Assembly: GCA_018884035.1 (NCBI GenBank)
Contig: JAHLFE010000011.1
Coordinates: 1 to 36,996 of the forward strand
Source of the DNA: Candidatus Anaerobiospirillum pullicola
GTDB lineage: Bacteria; Pseudomonadota; Gammaproteobacteria; Enterobacterales; Succinivibrionaceae
Direction of reading: 5' to 3'
DNA: 36,996 nt
Shown here piece by piece: positions 9,378 to 19,354 of the stretch (positions are counted from its first letter, which is position 1; each line of letters begins with the position of its first letter). A program made the translations under genes and the position numbers. The notes beneath the pieces were generated by a model. The model was not told the DNA's origin, did not search any database, and saw only the letters and a list, made by a program, of their open reading frames with translations.

Positions 9378-9517
9378 GGGTTCTCTTCAGAGCTTGGAGG
9401 GTAGAGCCCTCATACTACTCTTAGGTGGCTAGCATTAAACGCCATAACCACAGCTCATGTGCTTGCATAAAGCTATGCGGCTACGTTGTGGTATCTACCA
9501 AACTCTGCGCAGAGCCC
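9378..9517 (+). repeat. Inverted-repeat family 2, element 2c
   Basis: The ends GGGTTCTCTTCAGAGCTTGG and CCAAACTCTGCGCAGAGCCC are inverted repeats, and CACAATTGGG flanks both sides (9371 and 9517). The interior is nearly identical to element 2b. The best-preserved member of the family here. Confidence 0.75.
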
Positions 9518-9962
9518 ACAATTGGGTGCACACTGCCCCATAATATGGCTATAGATCTGCCTCCGTACTGTTCTCTCTAGCCATAAAAGGTGCAGTATAT
9601 ATTACTCATTCTGAAACTTTACTAAAGAATGACAACTCATGGTGCGCCCCAATGTCTCGGCCCTGATAGCGTAGCTGCTGAACTGACCCCAGCTACCGTA
9701 CAGCACTGCTTGTTTAGCCTTACGCTCTTGCCAACAAGCCCAAATTGCACTACTTGCCTGTGTGTGTGTTTTTCAGGGAAACGACAGCTGCGCGAGCGCA
9801 ACGACGCGACAGCAAAAGCAAAGGACGAACAGCCCTATTCCTTTGACTCAGCAACTGTCAACTAACGCCTATGCAGCCCTCAATGGATTGCTGCGCGTAA
9901 CCTTTAGTTAGTGGCGGTACTGCTACTTTGAGCGACCTTGGTAGCCCAAGGCGGGAGCAAAA

Positions 9963-11840
9963 GTGATTCCTACTTTTTCTCTACCCCATGTTCATTACGC
10001 GGCTTATGGCCATGAGGCTTTAGGCACCGCCAGCCACGCCCCCGAGCAAAAGCCTGCGCTCAATAAGAGCCAGCTACCACAAGAGACTAAGTCGCTGCAC
10101 TCTCCTGAATTAGCTGTGCCTATAGCCGAAAGCGGCACCATTACGCTGCAAGAAGAGCACGCTACTCTCACCGCCTGCTCTAAGACCGCTGCAACTACCG
10201 CCACTACCACCGCTACTGGCAGTAGTACTTCTTACGATATGCTGGCGACATTAGCGCAAAACACGCTTGCTTCCATGCCAAAAACCAAGTTCAATCCCAC
10301 CACCTGCGACCACCTCGCCTCTCACGCTGCTGACAGTAGCTCTGTCTTAGCAGGCTCTGTAGGAGCGGCAGACATCACCGCTGTGACCATTAGCGAAGAG
10401 CATAGCGCTCCGGTCACATACGCCACGCAAGGCACTGCGGCACGCAGGCTTGCCGCCCACAGCATGTCAGCCGCAGGCTCGGGCAATTTCTCCGGACTCT
10501 TTGGCCTGAGTGATGATTTTCAAATCAAGGCGCAACAGGTCAAAAGCGCCAATATTACTCTCCCTGGCTTCTTTGCTATCGACGCTTCTGCAAGCCAAAT
10601 CTACCTCGATGAGCAAGCTGCCTCCATGTTGGGACTTGCTTACAACAATAATGGCCGCGACATCAAAGAGCTGTTACAGCTGATCCGCTGGATCGACGTT
10701 GACCTCTTAATGAACTTCCTGCGCCACCCTATGGGTCACAGTGACGAGATGTACTTTGAGTTACACGTCATCAAGGGCTCACAAAAGGGTAATGCCTACT
10801 ACTTCAACATTGGTGCCTTAGTCCGTCATCCTGATGGCGATCTGATTCTCGCCTCCGGCTTCTTCTCCTATTTATCTACCGATACCTCCCGCACCTTGTT
10901 CCATGAGAGCGGCAAAGACGGCTCGTGGGATTGGGACGGCATCACTGGCGCCACCTACTTCTCTGACAGCTACAAGGAAATGCTGGGCTATACCCCAGAC
11001 GATCCTGACTTTCCTAAGACCTTTGCCGAATGGGAAGAGGTGCTGGTGCATCCTGATGATCGGCAAAGCACCGCTGACAAGCAGCTGAAGATTCTGCAAT
11101 CGCCACAGTATGGCGACAGCTTTGAGTGCTGCATTCGCCTGCGGCACAAGGATGGCCACTACATCTGGACTTTAGGACGCGGCATGGTCTTAGGCCGCAA
11201 TAAAGAAGGCACAGCCTTGCGTCTTACCGGTACCAATACTGACATCGAGTTTGTGCGCTACCGCAATGACGTCACCATCTCGGCGTCATGGACGGACAAT
11301 CTCACCGGACTGCAAAACCGCAAGTACTTTGATGCCCACATCGAGAACTACCTGCAAAAGAGCAATGCGCCTCTCTGCTGTCTCTTTGCTGATGTCAGTG
11401 GCCTGAAAATGCTCAATGACTGCTTAGGCCATGATGTGGGTGATGAGCTCTTAAAGCGCACGGCCAAAGCCCTGCACAAGGCCCTGAGCATTCCATGTGA
11501 CATCATTCGCTATGGCGGTGATGAATTTCTGCTGATGCTGCCACGCTGCACTCATCTGCAACTTGAAATGCTGCAATTTAACCTCAAGCAGGTGTGCGAA
11601 GCCTTAAACGACGACCAGTGTGCGGTACCGCTGTGCTTAGGCAGCGGCATTGCCACCTTAGACGAGAGCAATGGTGACATCAACGCCATGATTGCTCTTG
11701 CCGATACGCGGGCCCAAGAAGCCAAACAAGCGCAGCGGACACATGATTATGAGCGCATTACCGCCTTTATTACTAAGCGCTTAGGGCACGCCGTTACTTA
11801 CAAGGACGAGCGCAGCATTCAGGTGGCGGAGGTGTCCTAA
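9963..11840 (+). CDS. PAS-GGDEF diguanylate cyclase
   Basis: A 625-residue cytoplasmic signalling protein. Residues 1-195 are low-complexity and rich in Ala, Thr and Ser (runs such as TTATTTATGSST) with no membrane helix. A divergent PAS-like region covers about 195-305. A PAS_3-type domain runs from GSWDWDGITGATYFSD (320) to about 430. A GGDEF domain spans about 440-610, with DNLTGLQNR (445), ADVSGLKMLND (476) and canonical GGDEF at 518-522, so c-di-GMP synthesis is expected. No RxxD inhibitory site precedes GGDEF. The start is GTG 9963 with GGGAG 7 bases upstream. A paralogue follows 244 bp downstream. The PAS domains suggest control by a ligand or redox signal. Confidence 0.88.
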   Translation: MIPTFSLPHVHYAAYGHEALGTASHAPEQKPALNKSQLPQETKSLHSPELAVPIAESGTITLQEEHATLTACSKTAATTATTTATGSSTSYDMLATLAQNTLASMPKTKFNPTTCDHLASHAADSSSVLAGSVGAADITAVTISEEHSAPVTYATQGTAARRLAAHSMSAAGSGNFSGLFGLSDDFQIKAQQVKSANITLPGFFAIDASASQIYLDEQAASMLGLAYNNNGRDIKELLQLIRWIDVDLLMNFLRHPMGHSDEMYFELHVIKGSQKGNAYYFNIGALVRHPDGDLILASGFFSYLSTDTSRTLFHESGKDGSWDWDGITGATYFSDSYKEMLGYTPDDPDFPKTFAEWEEVLVHPDDRQSTADKQLKILQSPQYGDSFECCIRLRHKDGHYIWTLGRGMVLGRNKEGTALRLTGTNTDIEFVRYRNDVTISASWTDNLTGLQNRKYFDAHIENYLQKSNAPLCCLFADVSGLKMLNDCLGHDVGDELLKRTAKALHKALSIPCDIIRYGGDEFLLMLPRCTHLQLEMLQFNLKQVCEALNDDQCAVPLCLGSGIATLDESNGDINAMIALADTRAQEAKQAQRTHDYERITAFITKRLGHAVTYKDERSIQVAEVS

Positions 11841-12084
11841 GCAAGCACGCACGCTGCGCTTACCGCTCCACCTTTACGCCCATGCTGTAAAAGCAGTACT
11901 AACCCGACATCAACACCTAATGCTCAAAAGACGGCCGCTAACGCGGCTGACAGACTCTTAAAGAAGCAAGAAGCTGACAGCAAGCGCACTCTCCCTACTC
12001 CCCGCACCCTGCGCCCGCACTTTCCCGTGCTGTACGCACACAGCGCTTAAGCGATTCAGCTCTCACTGGCTCTTGGAGGTTTGC

Positions 12085-13473
12085 GTGAATCAGATCGGTA
12101 TTCGTGATTTACATCCATCGCTTCTGCGTAAATTGGAACAAGAGACCATGCTGTTCTGGCTCTACTTTGCGAGCATCAAGGCCTTTATTGTCTCTCCCGA
12201 GGTTTTGGCTTATTTTGGTCTGGCGGAGGCCAACACGCACATTGTGCCTCTGCATCAAGCGCAAAAGCTGGTACTGCCAAAGCACTTTAGTCGAATCCGC
12301 CGTATCTTTACAGGCAAGTTCAATGAGAGCCACATCATTGAGGAGTTTAAGGTCTTAAGCGGCCCGCATAAAGGTGAGTCCATGATTACCACCGCAGGTA
12401 TCATCGCCCGCGCACCGGACAATGCCGCAGCCTTAATTTCGGGTGTGATCACCAGTGCCGCTACAGGTAATGGGCGCTTCTTTACTCACGCCATTAAGTC
12501 TGATGGTACGTGGGATTGGGACGGCCGCACCGGTAAGATCGAGTTCTCCAACAGTTACAAGATCATGATGGGCTACGCTTCTCACGCTGAGGAGTTTCCC
12601 CAGTCATTTGCAGAGTGGTGCGACAAGCTAGTGCACCCTGAAGACAGCGCCGAGACGGTGGCTAAGCAAATGGCCATGATCGAAAGTCCTGACAACGGCG
12701 ACTACTTTGAGAGCTGCGTGCGCTTACGCCATTATGATGGGCACTATATCTGGTCACTGGGACGGGGCATGGTGCTCTCGCGTGATGCGAGTGGCCATGC
12801 GACACGTGTGGTGGGCTATAACACCAACATCAACCTTTTAGCGCATGTGCTCAATGAGAGCACCTCTGACGCTTACAATGATGCCCTCACCGGTCTCTAC
12901 AATCGCGAGTACTTGGCTTTACAGAAAAAGTACATCGAAAGCCCTGACGCAGCCCCACTGGTGGTGTGCTATGTCGACATTACTGGCCTTAAAGCCTGCA
13001 ATGACTTTTTAGGGCACGACGTGGGCGATGACCTTATTAAGGCCACCGCACGTATCTTAAGAGCGACGGCGGACGATAGCGGTATTCTGGCGCGTATTGG
13101 TGGTGATGAGATGGTCGCCATTATTCCGCACTGCACCCCAGCGCGTGCAGAGATGATTGGCGACAACATCAAGACCATTAGTGCGACGCTCAACGAGGAT
13201 CCGTCCAATGTGCCAGTAATTCCGAGCTTTGGCATGGCGACCTTAGGCGAGGAAGACACCACGACTTTAGAGGGTGTCTTATCGTTAGCGGACGCGCGCT
13301 GCCAAGAAACGAAGCGTAAGCACAAAGAAGAAAACATGCGCTTGATCCGCGACTATATCTTTAGACGGATTAACGTGATGCCAGATCTTACGGACGAGCG
13401 CATTACGCCACCACAGGAAAATATGAGCTCAGGTAACGGTGCAGGCGCCGTAAGCGCGAGCAGCAAAAAGTAG
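12085..13473 (+). CDS. PAS-GGDEF diguanylate cyclase paralogue (GGDEM)
   Basis: A 462-residue paralogue of the preceding gene without the long low-complexity N-terminus. It shares the sequence from DGTWDWDGRTGKIEFSNSYK (about 140) through RLRHYDGHYIWSLGRGMVL and the cyclase domain. The signature reads GGDEM at 339-343 instead of GGDEF. The two acidic residues are kept, and VDITGLKACND and GHDVGDDL are intact, so activity is plausible but should not be assumed. No RxxD inhibitory site is seen. I chose GTG 12085 because GGAGG sits 5 bases before it; the TTG at 12073 overlaps that site. It is 244 bp behind its paralogue, so co-transcription or a recent duplication is likely. Confidence 0.87.
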   Translation: MNQIGIRDLHPSLLRKLEQETMLFWLYFASIKAFIVSPEVLAYFGLAEANTHIVPLHQAQKLVLPKHFSRIRRIFTGKFNESHIIEEFKVLSGPHKGESMITTAGIIARAPDNAAALISGVITSAATGNGRFFTHAIKSDGTWDWDGRTGKIEFSNSYKIMMGYASHAEEFPQSFAEWCDKLVHPEDSAETVAKQMAMIESPDNGDYFESCVRLRHYDGHYIWSLGRGMVLSRDASGHATRVVGYNTNINLLAHVLNESTSDAYNDALTGLYNREYLALQKKYIESPDAAPLVVCYVDITGLKACNDFLGHDVGDDLIKATARILRATADDSGILARIGGDEMVAIIPHCTPARAEMIGDNIKTISATLNEDPSNVPVIPSFGMATLGEEDTTTLEGVLSLADARCQETKRKHKEENMRLIRDYIFRRINVMPDLTDERITPPQENMSSGNGAGAVSASSKK

Positions 13474-13744
13474 CAGTAGCTGCTAAGCTCTGCCCTGTCA
13501 TGACCTTTCCCGCCCTGCCCTGCCACAATTGCCAGCCTCTGTGCTAATGGGGGGGTAACGTAATCTTGATAGTCTGAGCGCTGCCCAGAAAGGGAAAAGG
13601 AAACAAGGACAGCACCGCGCAGGGGCCATCCCTTTTCCTCTCCAGTGGAGGTCAGCTTCATAGCGCCCAAGGAGCCCTGAGATCAAGAGTAGCCCCACAA
13701 CAACCTCCTATTAGCGCCACCACTGAAAGCGCACTCTTTTACGT

Positions 13745-13930
13745 AGCGCTTGTCTCCACAGAGGATTCTGTGGTTGAGGCCCATCCTTATGGGCTTAAAA
13801 TCGGCCTTTGAGGTGAGTTTAAGCCCCTTTATGCAGAAACCAGATATGGAGCACAAGCGTCGCTACTGCGACGTATCTCTGAGGTGGGTTAATAGCAGGT
13901 AGCTGTGCTCACACATGGGGAAAACGCTCG
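13745..13930 (+). repeat. Structured repeat family 1, copy C
   Basis: The right end GGGGAAAACGCTC is intact, but the left end is degenerate (GCGCTTGTCTCC) and replaced by a short hairpin, CCACAGA / TCTGTGG, at 13756-13773. Hairpin 1 is perfect (GGGCTTAAA with TTTAAGCCC). Hairpin 2 is CGTCGC-TACT-GCGACG, with the change in the loop only. Confidence 0.88.
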
Positions 13931-13994
13931 CTCAAGGACGGCGCCGCTGCACAGAGCCATGACGGTAGATCACGAAAGCGAAGGCGCTGTCGCT

Positions 13995-14015
13995 TTTCTT
14001 TCTTTCTTTCTTTCT
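13995..14015. repeat. CTTT tetranucleotide tract
   Basis: About five tandem TTTC/CTTT units. It lies in non-coding DNA, so no coding phase variation is implied. Confidence 0.8.
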
Positions 14016-14225
14016 ATCGCTACCATTACCACTACCACCAAGACAGCCAGCGCCTGTCAGGTAATGGCCTCTACCAGCCCGCGCCTATCCTGCCCCCAAA
14101 AACAAAACAGGCCCAGCCATCTCTGACTGAGCCAGCTCGGAGGAACTCTGGGCGCCGTGAGCGCGCTTGCCATCGCTGCGCGCTCGCTACCGCGATCGCT
14201 AACGCGCCCTACTGCTTATGCCCTA

Positions 14226-16547
14226 TTAGATCTCCAGCGTAAACGCGGTCACGCTCTGTGGCTTGACCAGCACGCCTAAATCAGTCTTCTCGACCGTAGC
14301 ATCGGCGCTATGAGCCACATCCACATTGTGCACTAAGACGCTGATATCCTGAGCCTCACCCTCACCGACAAATGCAATGGTGTTGCCGCAACGTGCTGCC
14401 TTTAAGGTGTACACCACTTCGCCCTTTAAGTTAGTGACCTGAGCGACGCACTCAGCACCATCTTGCAGCGCAAAGAGCTCAAACTTAGTGCCCTGATTGT
14501 ACTCATAGTCAGGCTTAGTGTCGCAAGCACCACGCGCCAGCAGCGTATTCTCACGGACATAAAGTGGCAGCGAGAGGTAACCATGCTGCTCATGGTAGAA
14601 GCGGCCGCCTTCTTTAACCTCATTGGTAATGAGCGAAGTCCACTTGCCAGCTGGCAAATAGACATCAACCTCACCCTCAGGGCTAAACACTGGCGCCACT
14701 AAGATGCTGTCACCCATCATGTACTGGGTCTCTAAGTGATCGCAGCCTCGATCCTCATTGAACTCTAAGGCCATAGGACGCATCATTGGGATGCCAGTCT
14801 CGTGGGCAATGCGAGCCATATTGTAGAGATATGGCATCAGCGAGCACTTGAGCTTGGTGAAGAAGCGCAGCACATCGCAAGCTTCCTCATCGTATAACCA
14901 AGGTACACGATAGGACTTGCTGCCGTGTAAGCGGCTGTGCGAGGAGAGCAGACCAAAGGCGCACCAACGCTTGTAGATATCAGCAGGAGCCGTGTTCTCA
15001 AAGCCGCCAATATCGTGGCTCCAGTAAGAGAAGCCCGACATCGCCAGCGATAGACCACCACGTAAGGTCTCTGCCATCGACTCGTAAGTAGCGTAGCAGT
15101 CGCCACCCCAGTGCGCAGGGAACTTCTGGCCACCGGCAATAGCCGAACGCGCAAAGAGAACAGCGTTACCCTTACCCACCTTGTTCTCTAAGACCTCAAA
15201 GACGGCCTTGTTGTAGAGGTAGGTGTAGTAGTTGTGCATCTTTTCCACATCAGCGCCGTTGTAGTAGACGCAATCAGTTGGAATACGCTCGCCGAAGTCA
15301 GTCTTAAAGCAATCCACGCCCATATCAAGGAGAGACTGCAGCTTGTCCTGATACCACTTAGTGGCTTCTGGATTGGTAAAGTCGACAATGCCTTGTCCCG
15401 ATTGCCACAGATCCCACTGCCAGACATCACCGTTAGGACGCTTTAAGAGGTAGCCTTTCTCCATGCCTTCCTTAAACAGTGGCGACTTCTGGCCAATGTA
15501 AGGGTTGATCCACACGCAGACCTTGAGGTGTTTGTCATCATGCAGGCGCTTTAACATGGCCTGTGGGTCAGGGAAGCAGGCCTTATCCCACGTAAAGTTG
15601 CACCACTCAAAGCCTTCCATCCAGAAGCAGTCGTAGTGGAAGACGTGTAAAGGCAGGTCACGCTCTGCCATACCGTCGATAAAGGAGTTGACGGTGGCCT
15701 CATCGTAATTGGTGGTAAAGGAGGTGGTCAGCCACAGACCAAACGACCATGCTGGTGGCAACGCTGGCTTACCGGTTAAGGAGGTGTACTTTTGCAGGAC
15801 ATCCTTAGGGGTAGGGCCGTCGATGATAAAGTACTCTAAGGACTCGCCCTTCACGGAGAATTGCACCTTGGAGACTTTCTCTGAACCGACCTCAAAAGAA
15901 ACCTTTTCTGGCTGATTGACGAAGACGCCATAGCCATGATTGGTGAGGTAGAAAGGAACGTTCTTGTAAGCTTGCTCGGTAGAGGTACCACCGTCTAAGT
16001 TCCAAGTATCAACCACTTGGCCATTCTTGACGAAGGTGGTGAAGCGCTCGCCTAAGCCGTAAACCCACTCATTTACCGACAGATCGAGGCGCTCGTACCA
16101 GTAGCGATTGTCATTGAAGATATCAGTGACGTAACCACTGCTCTTAAACTCAGAGCCAGTTAAGCGCTTGCCGTTACGCAGGAAGTCCACCGCCCAGCTC
16201 TTCTTGGCAAAGCGTACTGCTAAGTTACCGGACTTGTACTCGATGTAGTCATCGTTGTCGGTAAAGGTCACTTTGACAGAGTTGTCCCATTCCAGCTCAT
16301 GGTGAGGGCCGCGATCCACTACACCCATGTGGTGAATCAGCTTGACGCCAATGATGCCGGTTTGTGGGGAGGTCACCTCAATGGTAAATAAGGTGGCGTT
16401 AATCTGATTGCCACGATCGGAGAGCACCTCCTTAAAAGGAGCATAGACCGTGAGCTTGTTATCAGCAAAGTGGTACTGGTAAACCTGAGCAGGATGCATC
16501 AGCTTAAAGTTAGGCTGGATGAGCCAGTTACCATCACTAATCTTCAT
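14226..16547 (-). CDS. yicI: Alpha-xylosidase, GH31, YicI type
   Basis: A 773-residue enzyme colinear with E. coli YicI (772 aa), beginning [12 protein letters not shown] in both. Domain order is an N-terminal beta-sandwich, a (beta/alpha)8 barrel from about 265, and C-terminal beta domains. The catalytic nucleophile is Asp417 ([13 protein letters not shown]) and the acid/base Asp483 (HWGGDCYAT), both in conserved contexts. [19 protein letters not shown] is identical to YicI. The family removes alpha-1,6-linked xylose from isoprimeverose-like xyloglucan fragments in the cytoplasm; no signal peptide is present. ATG 16547 has GAGGAA 9 bases upstream. A perfect 20-bp palindrome 150 bp upstream is the probable operator. 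Unlike E. coli, where yicI is linked to the symporter yicJ, no transporter is adjacent. Confidence 0.96.
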   Translation of the reverse strand: MKISDGNWLIQPNFKLMHPAQVYQYHFADNKLTVYAPFKEVLSDRGNQINATLFTIEVTSPQTGIIGVKLIHHMGVVDRGPHHELEWDNSVKVTFTDNDDYIEYKSGNLAVRFAKKSWAVDFLRNGKRLTGSEFKSSGYVTDIFNDNRYWYERLDLSVNEWVYGLGERFTTFVKNGQVVDTWNLDGGTSTEQAYKNVPFYLTNHGYGVFVNQPEKVSFEVGSEKVSKVQFSVKGESLEYFIIDGPTPKDVLQKYTSLTGKPALPPAWSFGLWLTTSFTTNYDEATVNSFIDGMAERDLPLHVFHYDCFWMEGFEWCNFTWDKACFPDPQAMLKRLHDDKHLKVCVWINPYIGQKSPLFKEGMEKGYLLKRPNGDVWQWDLWQSGQGIVDFTNPEATKWYQDKLQSLLDMGVDCFKTDFGERIPTDCVYYNGADVEKMHNYYTYLYNKAVFEVLENKVGKGNAVLFARSAIAGGQKFPAHWGGDCYATYESMAETLRGGLSLAMSGFSYWSHDIGGFENTAPADIYKRWCAFGLLSSHSRLHGSKSYRVPWLYDEEACDVLRFFTKLKCSLMPYLYNMARIAHETGIPMMRPMALEFNEDRGCDHLETQYMMGDSILVAPVFSPEGEVDVYLPAGKWTSLITNEVKEGGRFYHEQHGYLSLPLYVRENTLLARGACDTKPDYEYNQGTKFELFALQDGAECVAQVTNLKGEVVYTLKAARCGNTIAFVGEGEAQDISVLVHNVDVAHSADATVEKTDLGVLVKPQSVTAFTLEI

Positions 16548-16696
16548 GAAAACGTTCCTCAATTCCTCAAAAGCAGTAGCTACTGAAGATGCTCGCTCAC
16601 AGGCAATCAAGAGACAGCCCTACTACCAATAGCCGGTTCCTTTTTCCTCTAAAGACACAGGCGTAATGAGCTTTGTACATGCAGCTGCGTGCTTAT

Positions 16697-16716
16697 TTTT
16701 GTGCACGTGCACAAAA
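16697..16716. promoter_or_regulatory. Operator O1, perfect 20-bp palindrome
   Basis: TTTTGTGCACGTGCACAAAA is a perfect palindrome with a central CG, as in LacI-family operators. It lies 150 bp upstream of the yicI start and shares its 12-bp core with O2 at 21950. Confidence 0.75.
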
Positions 16717-16791
16717 CGTGGATTATTGTAAGCGCAATGAAGCTTTTAAGGAGCGTCTTGTAAGAAAAATGCGGAGCAAGTCACGAAAAAA

Positions 16792-16930
16792 TGGCACTAC
16801 TCAGAGTTTGGTGGCTACCCAAAAGCAGCTGCGCCCTGCGATCAAGCAGGAGAACCAATGTGATGGCTTTTGGCGTGACCGACCTTGGAGTAGTGTTGGT
16901 GCCATATCCCCCCAACTCTGAGAAAAGCCG
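16792..16930 (-). repeat. Inverted-repeat family 2, element 2d
   Basis: The ends CTACTCAGAGTTTGGTGG and CCCCCCAACTCTGAGAAAAG are inverted repeats and match the ends of elements 2a-2c. The interior differs, so it is a divergent member or a different element with the same ends. Confidence 0.55.
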
Positions 16931-17410
16931 AAAAAAGTAAGGCGCGGTGCCGCCGCTGTGTGCAGATGCTAATGCTAAGTGCAAGGCAAAGCAAAGCAAA
17001 ACCAAAGAAAGAAGGCGGTAGAGATGCGGCGGAAATAGAGCAGCGACGTACTTAGGGAGAGCACACGGACGTGGGAGCGGTGTAGGAAGAGTAAGCCAGA
17101 CTACCTTGAGCAAGGGCAGCAGACAGCGCGGCGGTGGCACTTTCATGCTACATGGTGGGCATCTAAGTAAGGCAGGCTCTACGCTTACTCCCAGTACAGC
17201 TCCTCCTGCTACAAGCCGACCCCGCCAGCATTTGGCTCATATGCTGAGACCTGAGGTGTAGCCGCTATCCCAAGCAACTTCAGCTTAGGCGCCAACTACA
17301 CAGGCTCGACCAATACTGATGAGTAAGGGGTGAACGCTAAAGCCAGATTCGTCTTCTCTTCTTCCGCATAAAGCAGCCGTGTGCATCGCGCACGGTAACT
17401 GCTAACGTCA
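16931..17410. other. Non-coding stretch with a possible gene remnant
   Basis: No intact gene. On the plus strand, a 22-codon run ending at 17326 reads AAIPSNFSLGANYTGSTNTD before a TAA. This looks like the tail of a beta-rich outer-membrane or adhesin protein, but a stop codon lies directly upstream. A strong terminator follows at 17411. Confidence 0.3.
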
Positions 17411-17449
17411 AGGGTGCACCGCCAGCAGGTAGTGCACCCTTTTTATTTG
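17411..17449 (+). terminator. Strong orphan terminator
   Basis: AGGGTGCAC pairs perfectly with GTGCACCCT across a 12-base loop, followed by TTTTTATTT. No intact plus-strand gene lies upstream; it may have served the remnant ending at 17326 or an unannotated RNA. Confidence 0.75.
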
Positions 17450-17949
17450 AGGACGCGTGACCATAGCTGCACATACTACTGGCGCTACATTTTGCCCTAA
17501 ACCACAGCGCTGGGCTTAGCATCTATCACAGAAACAACGGAGCCTGCCGCTGTCTCTGTATCCCGCCGCACCACCGCTCTACACCAAAGAGCCACCTGTA
17601 TCATCACAAAAGAATACCGCCACCTGAACTCAGGTGTTGCTGTCTATCTTCATTCCGCTTCCTCGCGATTCACTGCGACTGCAAACAAGCGGCCGTATGA
17701 CCTTGATTACACACAGAGCATGCGCTACAGCTCTGCTCCCCCACTGCTTCATCCTAACGCGCTGTGCAAGCGTGAAAGCACATAGCCCAGCAGCCACAGC
17801 ACCCTCCCCTAAGAAGCAACGCTCATCACTACCCGCGCTTGCATCGAACGTAACCCACTCGCACCCTGCTTCCTTCTTGGCCGCTCCTACCGCCTCACGC
17901 TCCTTTTAGTACACCTTGCGGCGTAAATGCGTTTTACCAACGCTCAAAA
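17450..17949. other. Non-coding spacer
   Basis: About 500 bp with only short overlapping frames. I see no motif, repeat or gene to report. Confidence 0.45.
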
Positions 17950-17984
17950 CAAAAACGGGATCAGCACTTGCGCACCAATCCCGC
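17950..17984 (-). terminator. Rho-independent terminator of the cytidylate-kinase-like gene
   Basis: On the minus strand GCGGGAT pairs with ATCCCGT and is followed by TTTTGTTTT. It begins 59 bp after the stop codon at 18043. Confidence 0.8.
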
Positions 17985-18042
17985 TTTGACCCTCTTACTA
18001 CCACGTATCCTTACGCGGTAGCGCTAAGAGAAAAGAAGCTTA

Positions 18043-18645
18043 CTACTTGATGAAAGCCTTAGCGTAAGCCACGATACCCTCGGCAATCTCATCAGTGGTG
18101 CCCTTATCAGAACGCACCACTAAGTCGTAGTTTAATGGGTCACCAAACTCTTGAGCAGTGAAGTGCTTGTAGTACAAAGCACGCTTCTCATCTTCTTTCT
18201 TGAGGTCGGCTAAAGTCTTGCCCATGTAAGCAGACACACCACGCTCAGTACGGAACTTGTCAGAAGCCTCAACGAACACCGTTAAGACGTTACGCTCATT
18301 GTGTAACACGAAGTCAGCGCAACGACCTAAGATCACGCAGCTCTCGTGACGAGCTAAACGCGCAATAACACCAGCCTCAGCCTCGAAGATCTGCTGGTTT
18401 AATGGCTTCTCACCGCGCATACCGAACGATAAGAATGGGGTGAAGTTTAAGCCTAAAGGTGGAACCTCACGCTCTAACTTTAAGAGCTCGGCCTCGTCTA
18501 ATTGGTCGATCTGCAGCTGCGCAGCAGCAATGTGCACTAACTGACGGTCGTAGAGGGGTACGCCCAGCTTCTCAGCAACTTTCTGCGCAATCTCACGACC
18601 AGCGGCACCGTATTGACGGGAAATAGTGACAACAATATTCGACAT
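18043..18645 (-). CDS. Cytidylate kinase-like family protein
   Basis: A 200-residue P-loop protein of the cytidylate-kinase-like group (AAA_26), distinct from true Cmk. It opens MSNIVVTISRQYGAAGREIA, a divergent nucleotide-binding loop, then AEKLGVPLYDRQLV, SCVILGRCADFVLHN near the middle, and a C-terminal DPLNYDLVVRSD followed by TDEIAEGIVAYAKAF. Members are common in anaerobes and presumed nucleotide kinases; few are characterised. I chose ATG 18645 because the longer frame starts at TTG and adds residues lacking in the family. There is no good ribosome-binding site. A terminator follows. There is no obvious functional tie to the xyloside genes on either side. Confidence 0.85.
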   Translation of the reverse strand: MSNIVVTISRQYGAAGREIAQKVAEKLGVPLYDRQLVHIAAAQLQIDQLDEAELLKLEREVPPLGLNFTPFLSFGMRGEKPLNQQIFEAEAGVIARLARHESCVILGRCADFVLHNERNVLTVFVEASDKFRTERGVSAYMGKTLADLKKEDEKRALYYKHFTAQEFGDPLNYDLVVRSDKGTTDEIAEGIVAYAKAFIK

Positions 18646-19354
18646 GTTTCGAAAAACCCAGAGAAATAAGGACAACAGCGCACCAAGGCGCAAAGAGTCT
18701 CCACCACCCTTTCACCGTGAACTCAAGATAGAACTTGCAGCCACTTCTTCAATCCTCACCGTTTTGGCCCTACGGTATGAGGACTAATTCCCATGACAAC
18801 AACTGCGAGACAAAGGCTCCCTCGCGGGCAAGCCTAACTTAAGCCGATGCTGCAAATGCAAGATAGCCTGTTTGTGCTTCACTTGTGATGAGGCACCCTA
18901 CCTGTCAAGCCGTACCTGCATTTAGGCATATCATACCGCAAAGCCACGGCTTTTGAGCACTCATGTGCGCCACATAAGCGCTACCACGAGGTATGCCGCC
19001 TACACCTAGTGCACAACGGCACCACAAGTAAACTGCACGCTAAGAGCTTATTTATCAGCAAAAGCAACAAAAACAACGGTAAAAGTCTGCAGCTACAAAA
19101 AGAGCACTTGCCCGCTCCCTCTTGACGCATTAAGCCCGCAAATAGGCCAAAATGCACCATTATTGGCGCACAAGTGCTCTGCATTAACCTCTAAAGGCAA
19201 GGATTTTGACCTTGTGAGCAGCACGTGAGGCAAGTCACAGTTTCAGCCCATGCATTTCGCCTCAGCACAGAGACTGCGGCCGAGAGCGCAAGTGGAGGCT
19301 GCGGCCACGCCTTGCAGATGCTGTAAACTTGCTGGTGCTTGGTGCTGCCTGCCT
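18646..19354. other. 708-bp spacer between GH43 and the kinase-like gene
   Basis: No gene or clear element is seen. A terminator for GH43 would be expected near 19250-19350, but no hairpin with a T-run is evident. Confidence 0.5.

Larger units (their letters stand above)
13474..14225. other. 751-bp spacer with structured repeat copy C and a CTTT run
   Basis: No gene I can support. It holds repeat copy C (13745-13930) and a tetranucleotide run at 13995-14015. It separates the convergent cyclase and yicI genes, yet no clear terminator is visible. Confidence 0.55.

Noticed and set aside
9629..9865. 78-codon plus-strand frame before the first cyclase
   Set aside because: Starts without a ribosome-binding site and reads like random sequence (Cys- and Thr-rich); likely chance.
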